Below are positions 8,965 to 14,655 of a stretch of 14,655 nucleotides of DNA, in pieces; the first letter of the stretch is position 1; the number at the start of each line of letters is the position of its first letter. Below the pieces are notes generated by a model that worked only from the letters and a program-made list of their open reading frames with translations, was not told the DNA's origin and made no database searches. Position numbers and translations under genes: made by a program. The DNA comes from an uncultured Lysobacterales bacterium (GTDB lineage Bacteria > Pseudomonadota > Gammaproteobacteria > Xanthomonadales > SZUA-36): the NCBI GenBank assembly GCA_937974465.1, contig CALJWY010000282.1, positions 1 through 14,655 of the forward strand. Reading direction: 5' to 3'.

Positions 8965-9564
8965 TCAGTCCAGCTGTAAACGACTGCCAAACGCGTGGGC
9001 AAGCGTAGACTGATCCGTGTATTCGAGTTCACCGCCTAGCGGCACACCATGGGCAATTCGGGTTATGCGGATCGCGTGCTTTTTAGCCATCCGCTGCAGG
9101 TAATAGGATGTTGCTTCACCTTCTACCGTCGGATTGGTTGCGATAATCATTTCTTGTGGTGTGTTGGTCTCCAGAAGCTCAGCCAGTTGATCAAGACCCA
9201 GCTCGGCCGGACCGATACCGTCCAGCGGCGACAGGCGCCCAAGCAATACAAAGTAGCGGCCCTTGTAAGCTGTCGCCTGCTCAATCGCCAGCACGTCGAC
9301 CGGTGATTCAACAACACATAAAAGCGACTGGTCACGCCGGGGACTTGCGCACACGGAACAGATCTCAAGTTCCGTCAAATCCCTGCATTGCTTGCATCTG
9401 CCTATGTTGTGCATGGCGCTTTCAAGAACCGAAGCCAGTTGCAAACCACCCTCGCGATTTCGTTCAAGCAGATGTAATGCCATACGCTGCGCGGACTTTG
9501 GCCCTACACCGGGCAGACAGCGCAGGGATTCGACCAGCTGGTTTAATAGTGGCTCAGATGACAT
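8965..9564 (-). CDS. recR: Recombination mediator protein RecR
   Basis: RecR works with RecF and RecO to load RecA on SSB-covered gaps during daughter-strand gap repair. At 199 aa it is close to the E. coli 201. An N-terminal helix-hairpin-helix (LRCLPGVGPKSAQRMALHL) is followed by a C4 zinc finger, C57, C60, C69 and C72 (CKQC...CSVC). A Toprim domain follows, containing LLCVVESPVDVLAIE and GRLSPLDGIGP, and then a C-terminal tail. It begins 4 bases after ybaB and has no clear ribosome-binding site of its own, which suggests coupled translation. It is the last gene of dnaX-ybaB-recR, an order conserved in gammaproteobacteria. Confidence 0.98.
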   Translation of the reverse strand: MSSEPLLNQLVESLRCLPGVGPKSAQRMALHLLERNREGGLQLASVLESAMHNIGRCKQCRDLTELEICSVCASPRRDQSLLCVVESPVDVLAIEQATAYKGRYFVLLGRLSPLDGIGPAELGLDQLAELLETNTPQEMIIATNPTVEGEATSYYLQRMAKKHAIRITRIAHGVPLGGELEYTDQSTLAHAFGSRLQLD

Positions 9565-9568
9565 ATGG

Positions 9569-9892
9569 CTAGAAAGGTAGTTTGAATCCCGGTGGCATTT
9601 TCATACCCTGGGTCAGACCCGACATCTGTTGCTCCGAGGCTTCCTTGATCCGGTTGACCGCATCATTGGTGGCCGCCGTCACCAGGTCTTCCAGCATTTC
9701 CATGTCATCACTCAACGAGGGGTCAATGGTGACGCGCTTGACCGCATGCTGGCCATTCATCACTACACTCACCATGCCTCCGCCGGCCTGGCCGGTTACT
9801 TCAAGGTTGGCCAGTTCTTCCTGTGCCTTTTGCATTTCCTGTTGCATCTTTTGAGCCTGTTGCATCAGGCCAGCGATATTACCTTTCATCAT
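9569..9892 (-). CDS. ybaB: YbaB/EbfC family nucleoid-associated protein
   Basis: This 107-aa protein belongs to the YbaB/EbfC family of small dimeric DNA-binding proteins, which act as nucleoid-associated factors and in some species as regulators. A glutamine-rich N-terminal helix (LMQQAQKMQQEMQKAQEEL) precedes the beta core (VSVVMNGQHAVKRVTIDPSL). A second helix follows (MEMLEDLVTAATNDAVNRI), then the C-terminal GLTQGMKMPPGFKLPF. Two ATGs are adjacent. The AGGAA ribosome-binding site is spaced better for the second (9889), so the true product may be one residue shorter. Only 6 bases separate it from dnaX and 4 from recR. Confidence 0.97.
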   Translation of the reverse strand: MMKGNIAGLMQQAQKMQQEMQKAQEELANLEVTGQAGGGMVSVVMNGQHAVKRVTIDPSLSDDMEMLEDLVTAATNDAVNRIKEASEQQMSGLTQGMKMPPGFKLPF

Positions 9893-9898
9893 AATTTC

Positions 9899-11671
9899 CT
9901 ATTGAATTGGTTGAATCGAATCCGGTACAACTTTTGCACCGAATTTTTCCTTTATCTCCTGCACCGTTGCATCTTCCTGGATGGCCCGTTCCGCATCACC
10001 CGCAAGGCTTACCTCGGTGCGTTCAACTGCAGCGGCCACGGAGTCCAGTGGCTTGGACGCCACATGTAAATCCAGCAAAACCTCACGGCCGAGGTGGGCT
10101 GCAAGTGCTGCCTGCAGACTTTGCACTACGCTTTCTGAACCCAGGTTTTGCAGGGTGTCCGGAACCAGGAATTGCCAGCGCAATTTGCCTGTTGATTCGA
10201 GTTGCATGTTGCGCGCGAGTTCCCTGGCCGCGCCATTTAATTCAAGGCTTTCTTGCAAAACGGACCAATCGGGCTCTTCATCTTCTGCCGCGATTATCCG
10301 TGTTTTATTTTCAGGCATTTCTGTTGTAGCGGGTTTGGCATCGACAGACCGGGTCTCAACAGCTTTGGTTTCAGCGGGCCTGGCTTCAAGGGGTTTGGCC
10401 GATCCTGTGCCCACCATGGCCTCAAACGCAGCCTTGGCCGCCTCAGCTGGGGAATGGCCTGTGCTGTCTGTCTGACCTGTCTCTGCCTGGTCAGCCTGGC
10501 CTTGTGCGGCACCGCCCGGATTGTTAGTTGCAGAGCCGGCAGGCCTTGCCGCTGCTGGTGACGAAACGGATTCCGAGCTGCCGGTTTGTGTGGGCCGAAA
10601 AGCCAGCATCCGCAACAGGGTCATTTCAAGGCCGGTGCGCGGGTTGGGCGCCAAACCCAGATCCCTGCGGCCGGAAATGGCAATCTGGTAATAGAGTTGT
10701 GCATCCTCGGGCGTGATATTGTTTGCGTGCTCTACCAGTGACTCCCAGTCGGCGCGCTCCGGATCCTGAAAGCCGGGTGCTGCATGGATCAGGGCAATTC
10801 GGTGCATCGCTTCAGCCAGCTCATCCAGGGCTGACTCCAGGTTGCGGGATTGCACCACCAGGTCATTGACAATCTCCATCAGTGCGCCGGCGTCAGCACG
10901 GCCAAGCGCTTCGATGATGGCGGCAATATGTGCATGATCGATGCTGCCCAGCATACTGGCCACCTCATCGTCCCGCAGGCTTCCCCCGCCATATGCAATC
11001 GCCTGGTCAAGCAAGCTAAGGCCATCGCGCATACTGCCATCGGCTGCACGTGCAATCCGCATGATGGCAGATTCATCGGCTTCAACTGATTCTGTTTGCA
11101 GAATCTTCTCCAGGTGCCCGGCAATCTGGTCAGGCAACAGGCGTGTCAGGCTAAAGCGCAGGCAACGGGACAATATGGTGATTGGCAGTTTCTGCGGGTC
11201 GGTCGTAGCCAACACGAACTTGACATGTGGTGGCGGCTCTTCAAGCGTCTTTAACAAAGCATTGAAGCTGTGCCCGGAAAGCATGTGGACTTCATCGATG
11301 ATATAGACCTTGTAGCGTCCCCTCGAAGGTGTGTACTGGACTGTCTCCAGCATCTCCCGGGTATCATCCACCTTGGTTTTCGAGGCGGCATCAATTTCAA
11401 GCATGTCAACAAAGCGACCTTCATCAAGATCGACACAACTGCCACAAACGCCACATGGCGTGGAAGAAACGCCCTCCTCGCAATTCAGGCACTTGGCCAA
11501 AATCCTGGCAATGGTGGTCTTGCCAACACCGCGGGTACCGGTTAACAGAAAGGCGTGGTGAACACGATCCTGGTCCAATCCATTGACCAGCGCCTGGACA
11601 ACATGCTCCTGGCCCACGAGGTCAGCAAATGTCCGCGGACGCCATTTACGTGCCAATACCTGGTAACTCAT
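9899..11671 (-). CDS. dnaX: DNA polymerase III subunit tau (clamp loader)
   Basis: DnaX forms the ATPase core of the clamp loader that places the beta clamp on primed DNA, and it tethers polymerase to helicase. At 590 aa it is shorter than E. coli tau (643). The AAA+ module has Walker A GTRGVGKT (45-52), a zinc site C64, C73, C76 and C79, and Walker B IIDEVHML with D126 and E127, all at E. coli positions. Domain III follows, then a low-complexity linker (about 360-460) rich in Ala, Pro, Glu and Thr with KPLEARPAETKAVETR-type repetition. The tau-specific C-terminus (ELNGAARELARNMQL..., LRWQFLVPD) is retained. No A-AAA-AAG slippery heptamer is visible in the linker, so the shorter gamma form may not be made as in E. 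coli. It is the first gene of the operon with ybaB and recR. Confidence 0.98.
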   Translation of the reverse strand: MSYQVLARKWRPRTFADLVGQEHVVQALVNGLDQDRVHHAFLLTGTRGVGKTTIARILAKCLNCEEGVSSTPCGVCGSCVDLDEGRFVDMLEIDAASKTKVDDTREMLETVQYTPSRGRYKVYIIDEVHMLSGHSFNALLKTLEEPPPHVKFVLATTDPQKLPITILSRCLRFSLTRLLPDQIAGHLEKILQTESVEADESAIMRIARAADGSMRDGLSLLDQAIAYGGGSLRDDEVASMLGSIDHAHIAAIIEALGRADAGALMEIVNDLVVQSRNLESALDELAEAMHRIALIHAAPGFQDPERADWESLVEHANNITPEDAQLYYQIAISGRRDLGLAPNPRTGLEMTLLRMLAFRPTQTGSSESVSSPAAARPAGSATNNPGGAAQGQADQAETGQTDSTGHSPAEAAKAAFEAMVGTGSAKPLEARPAETKAVETRSVDAKPATTEMPENKTRIIAAEDEEPDWSVLQESLELNGAARELARNMQLESTGKLRWQFLVPDTLQNLGSESVVQSLQAALAAHLGREVLLDLHVASKPLDSVAAAVERTEVSLAGDAERAIQEDATVQEIKEKFGAKVVPDSIQPIQ

Positions 11672-11762
11672 ACGAGACCCTTTGCCCCACTCATGGATGA
11701 TTCAAAATTTTTCACCGAAACCGCCTGGTTAGCAACAGTATGGTAACTATAGCAGAAGGAAT

Positions 11763-11877
11763 GGTGGCGGCCCCTGCCCACCGTTCCCCGGCGCCCGAGT
11801 CTGCTGTTGCCGCTGCTCCCTTCCGGGCCTGACGGGGTTCACAACATATCGTCGCGGGGAGGCCAACAGGGACCACC
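11763..11877 (-). ncRNA. ffs: 4.5S RNA of the signal recognition particle
   Basis: On the minus strand this contains the highly conserved SRP tip GTCAGGCCCGGAAGGGAGCAGC. The long hairpin is closed by GGTGGTCCCTG at the 5' end and CAGGGGCCGCCACC at the 3' end. At 115 nt it matches the E. coli RNA (114). It binds Ffh to form the bacterial SRP that sends nascent membrane proteins to FtsY and the translocon. Ends are set by pairing of the closing stem and may be off by a few bases. It lies 91 bases upstream of dnaX on the same strand, a conserved neighbour relation in gammaproteobacteria. Confidence 0.95.
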
Positions 11878-12074
11878 ATTGATCCGCAAAATTGATAACT
11901 CAAAGCTGCGGGAACGGAATTGTGCCGGAAGCCCAGCCGGGGTTCAATCATTCCATCCTGTTTTTTTAAAATAGTGTTCAATATCTACAAATCAATTGCA
12001 CGCAAACCTTCCTATTCTGGTTGTCTCAATAAGCTGCAAAGGCGACAATAAGCGGTTTTAAAATCTGGATTGAT

Positions 12075-12983
12075 ATGCCAACACAACGCCACATCCACTT
12101 GCAGCGTCTTGAAGCTGAAAGCATCCGCATCATGCGCCAGGTTGCAACCGATTTTGAGCGACCGGTACTGATGTATTCCGTCGGTAAAGACTCATCGGTG
12201 CTTCTGCATTTGGCAATGAAAGCTTTCTATCCCGCAAAGCCGCCTTTTCCATTGCTTCATGTTGACACGACATTCAAGTTCAGGGAGATGATTAAATTCC
12301 GCGACGACACTGCAGAGCGCCTCGGGCTGGAATTGATCGTACATACCAATCCAGATGGACTGGCTGCCAATATTAATCCCTTCACCCACGGCAGTTCCCG
12401 CTATACCGACATCATGAAAACCGTGGCGCTCAAGCAGGCCTTGAATGCCGGCAAATACGATGCGGCGATCGGTGGTGCGCGCAGGGATGAAGAGAAGTCC
12501 CGTGCCAAGGAACGGGTATTTTCGCACCGCTCGGGAGATCATGTCTGGGATCCAAAAAACCAGCGCCCGGAACTCTGGTCCCTGTTCAACACGCGGATCA
12601 ACCCCGGGGAAAACATGCGTGTTTTCCCATTATCCAACTGGACCGAAACCGACATCTGGGCATACATTTACCTGGAAAATATTCCGATGTCAGAATTATA
12701 TCTCGCAAAAGAAAGACCGGTGGTTCAGCGTGACGGGCAGTTGTTTATGCTGGATGACGATCGCTTTCCGCTGGAAGAAGGCGAGCAACCTGAAATGCGC
12801 TCTATCCGCTTCAGGACACTGGGCTGCTACCCATTGACAGCGGCAATCGAGTCCACTGCCAGTACGCTCGCCGAGGTCATTCTTGAGATGCGCTCCACCC
12901 ATACATCGGAGCGCTCAGGCAGGGTGATCGACAAGGACCAGGCTGCTTCGATGGAGAAAAAGAAAAAAGAGGGGTACTTCTGA
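12075..12983 (+). CDS. cysD: Sulfate adenylyltransferase subunit 2
   Basis: CysD is the catalytic subunit of ATP sulfurylase, which makes adenosine 5'-phosphosulfate from ATP and sulfate, driven by GTP hydrolysis in CysN. The 302-aa length equals E. coli CysD. The PP-loop ATP-pyrophosphatase motif is SVGKDSSV (35-42). Also typical are LLHVDTTFKF, GGARRDEEKSRAKER, FSHRSG, FPLSNWTETDIWAYI and LGCYPLTAAIES. The stop codon overlaps the cysNC start by one base (TGATG), indicating an operon with coupled translation. About 200 bases separate it from the divergent ffs gene. That spacer holds AT-rich stretches, but I could not assign a promoter or CysB site confidently. Confidence 0.98.
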   Translation: MPTQRHIHLQRLEAESIRIMRQVATDFERPVLMYSVGKDSSVLLHLAMKAFYPAKPPFPLLHVDTTFKFREMIKFRDDTAERLGLELIVHTNPDGLAANINPFTHGSSRYTDIMKTVALKQALNAGKYDAAIGGARRDEEKSRAKERVFSHRSGDHVWDPKNQRPELWSLFNTRINPGENMRVFPLSNWTETDIWAYIYLENIPMSELYLAKERPVVQRDGQLFMLDDDRFPLEEGEQPEMRSIRFRTLGCYPLTAAIESTASTLAEVILEMRSTHTSERSGRVIDKDQAASMEKKKKEGYF

Positions 12984-14655
12984 TGTCTGTGGCTGACAAT
13001 GCAAAACTCGATATGCAGCAGTTTATAGAGATGGAAAGCTCGAAAAGCATGCTCAAATTCATCACCTGCGGCAGCGTGGATGATGGCAAGAGCACACTCA
13101 TCGGCCGGCTCCTTTATGATTCCCAACTACTCTACGATGACCAGTTGGTAGAACTTAAAAGAGATAGCAAAGGCCGGGCCTCCACGGAGGAGGACATTGA
13201 TTTCTCCCTGTTGGTTGACGGTCTCGCAGCGGAACGGGAACAGGGTATTACGATCGATGTAGCCTACCGCTTCTTCTCCACGACAAAGCGTAAGTTTATT
13301 GTCGCTGACACACCCGGCCATGAGCAGTACACCCGCAATATGGCCACCGGCGCTTCAACCGCAGAAGCGGCGATCCTGTTGATCGATGCGCGACTCGGCG
13401 TATCCACGCAAACCCGTCGCCACGCCTATATCCTCTCGCTGGTCGGCGTGAAGTATGTTCTGTTGGCGGTCAACAAGATTGACCTGAAGGACTATTCCCA
13501 GCAATTATTCAAAGATATCGTTGCGGAATTTAAATTATTTGCTGAAAACCTCAGCTTCAAGCAAATTGACGCCATACCTATTTCAGCGCTAAAAGGGGAT
13601 AACATTACCTCGAGGAGCGAACGTATGCCCTGGTATGAAGGCCAGCCATTGATGACCTACCTGGAAACCCTGGATCCACAGAGAGAGGATTCGGTTCAGT
13701 TCCGCTTCCCGGTTCAACGTGTCACACGCCCGGATCTGAATTTCCGTGGTTATGCCGGCACCCTGGCCGGTGGTGAAGTTGCAGTCGGCGATGAAGTCAT
13801 GGTGGCAGCCTCGCTCAAACGCAGCCGGGTCAAACGCATCGTAACCATGGATGGCGACCTGCAAAAGGCGGGCAAAGGCGAAGCGGTAACCCTAACCCTG
13901 GAAGATGAAATCGACATCAGCCAGGGAGATGTTCTGCATACACCGGGCCAACCGCTGGAGCGCAGCAACCAGTTCCAGGCACACCTGATCTGGATGCACG
14001 AAGATCCGATGCTGCCTGAACGCAGCTACATGATGAAAATTGGCACACAGACGACATCCGTCCAGATCACCGATCTTAAATATGCTGTCAATATCAACAC
14101 ATCGGAACACCTGCCGGCCAACAAGATTGAATTGAATGAAATAGCCGTTTGCAACTTCGCAACCGCCCAGGCCATTGCATTTGATGCCTATGCCGACAAC
14201 CCGGAAACCGGTTCCTTCATACTGATCGATCGTATCAGCAACAATACCGTGGGCGCCGGCATGATTGACTTCGGCTTGCACAGGGGACAAAACCTGTCCT
14301 GGCAATCCTTCGAAATCAACCGCCAGTCCCGCGCCAGGATGAAGCACCAGAAACCGGCCGTTATATGGTTCACCGGTCTCTCTGCCTCGGGCAAATCCAC
14401 CATTGCAGATATCCTTGAGCAGAAACTGGCTGCACAAAACCGCCACACCTACCTGCTTGATGGCGATAATTTCCGCCATGGTCTGAACAAGGATCTGGGC
14501 TTCACCGATGCTGACCGCGTGGAAAACATCCGCAGGGTTGCAGAAGTTGCGCGCTTAATGGCCGATTCGGGCCTGATCGTTATGACCGCCTTTATCTCTC
14601 CATTCAGACGTGAGCGCAGGATGGCCAAGGACATCGCAGGGGATATTGATTTCAT
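12983..14655 (+). CDS. cysNC: Bifunctional sulfate adenylyltransferase subunit 1 / APS kinase (partial)
   Basis: The frame stays open from the ATG at 12983 to the window edge (557 codons), so the C-terminus is missing. The N-terminal CysN GTPase carries G1 GSVDDGKS (30-37), G3 DTPGH (109-113) and G4 NKID (164-167). Beta-barrel domains follow to about residue 450. Without a stop, an APS kinase domain begins. It has P-loop GLSASGKS (465-472), DGDNFRHGL, LGFTDADRVENIRRV and TAFISPFRRERR, including the serine phosphorylated in CysC. The fusion therefore takes sulfate to APS (with CysD) and then to PAPS. Fused cysNC is common outside the enterobacteria, where the two are separate genes. It overlaps the cysD stop by one base. 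Confidence 0.97.
   Translation, partial: MSVADNAKLDMQQFIEMESSKSMLKFITCGSVDDGKSTLIGRLLYDSQLLYDDQLVELKRDSKGRASTEEDIDFSLLVDGLAAEREQGITIDVAYRFFSTTKRKFIVADTPGHEQYTRNMATGASTAEAAILLIDARLGVSTQTRRHAYILSLVGVKYVLLAVNKIDLKDYSQQLFKDIVAEFKLFAENLSFKQIDAIPISALKGDNITSRSERMPWYEGQPLMTYLETLDPQREDSVQFRFPVQRVTRPDLNFRGYAGTLAGGEVAVGDEVMVAASLKRSRVKRIVTMDGDLQKAGKGEAVTLTLEDEIDISQGDVLHTPGQPLERSNQFQAHLIWMHEDPMLPERSYMMKIGTQTTSVQITDLKYAVNINTSEHLPANKIELNEIAVCNFATAQAIAFDAYADNPETGSFILIDRISNNTVGAGMIDFGLHRGQNLSWQSFEINRQSRARMKHQKPAVIWFTGLSASGKSTIADILEQKLAAQNRHTYLLDGDNFRHGLNKDLGFTDADRVENIRRVAEVARLMADSGLIVMTAFISPFRRERRMAKDIAGDIDF

Noticed and set aside
11712..11981. 89-codon minus-strand frame across 11712-11981
   Set aside because: It overlaps the ffs RNA gene entirely, and its peptide has no recognisable domain.

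Overview
The window is chromosomal DNA from a gammaproteobacterium that is not a close relative of E. coli. This rests on gene content and order: a 1153-residue DnaE with a degenerate PHP domain, the operon dnaX-ybaB-recR with the 4.5S RNA gene (ffs) directly upstream of dnaX, an ExoI (SbcB) whose catalytic residues align with E. coli at a constant offset, TesB, and cysD followed by a fused cysNC. No insertion sequence, phage gene or true CRISPR array is visible, so this is core genome. The intergenic spacers carry the unusual features.

Layout. (1) 56-130 (-): tRNA-Val(GAC). (2) 131-753: no gene; a 56-bp tandem repeat, a 27-bp inverted repeat built from the same REP-like palindrome, then four copies of a ~23-bp repeat just before dnaE. 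(3) 754-4215 (+): dnaE, facing a hairpin at 4240-4260. (4) 6312-4250 (-): tesB-msrA-lytic transglycosylase, apparently one transcription unit, with tesB and msrA overlapping by 8 bases. (5) 6462-7910 (+): sbcB. (6) 7911-8177: AT-rich spacer with three perfect TTATNCACA DnaA boxes (two forming a perfect inverted pair), two one-mismatch boxes nearby and a perfect IHF consensus. (7) 8405-8178 (-): a 75-aa unidentified gene. (8) 8620-8916 (+): secreted ComEA-like helix-hairpin-helix protein, converging on recR across a hairpin. (9) 11671-8965 (-): dnaX-ybaB-recR. (10) 11877-11763 (-): ffs. (11) 12075 to the right edge (+): cysD and cysNC, the latter cut off inside its APS kinase domain.

Function. 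Much of the window concerns replication and repair: the polymerase subunit alpha (DnaE), the clamp loader (DnaX), RecR and YbaB, exonuclease I, and a DNA-binding HhH protein. The right edge holds the assimilatory sulfate activation operon (sulfate to APS to PAPS). The tesB-msrA-transglycosylase group covers acyl-CoA hydrolysis, protein oxidation repair and cell-wall turnover.

The strongest candidate for something undescribed is the DnaA-box/IHF cluster between sbcB and the 75-aa gene. It has the ingredients of a replication-control element (datA/DARS-like, or less likely an origin). It also lies among replication and repair genes, not in the usual dnaA/mnmG setting of oriC. This is inference from motifs and has not been tested.
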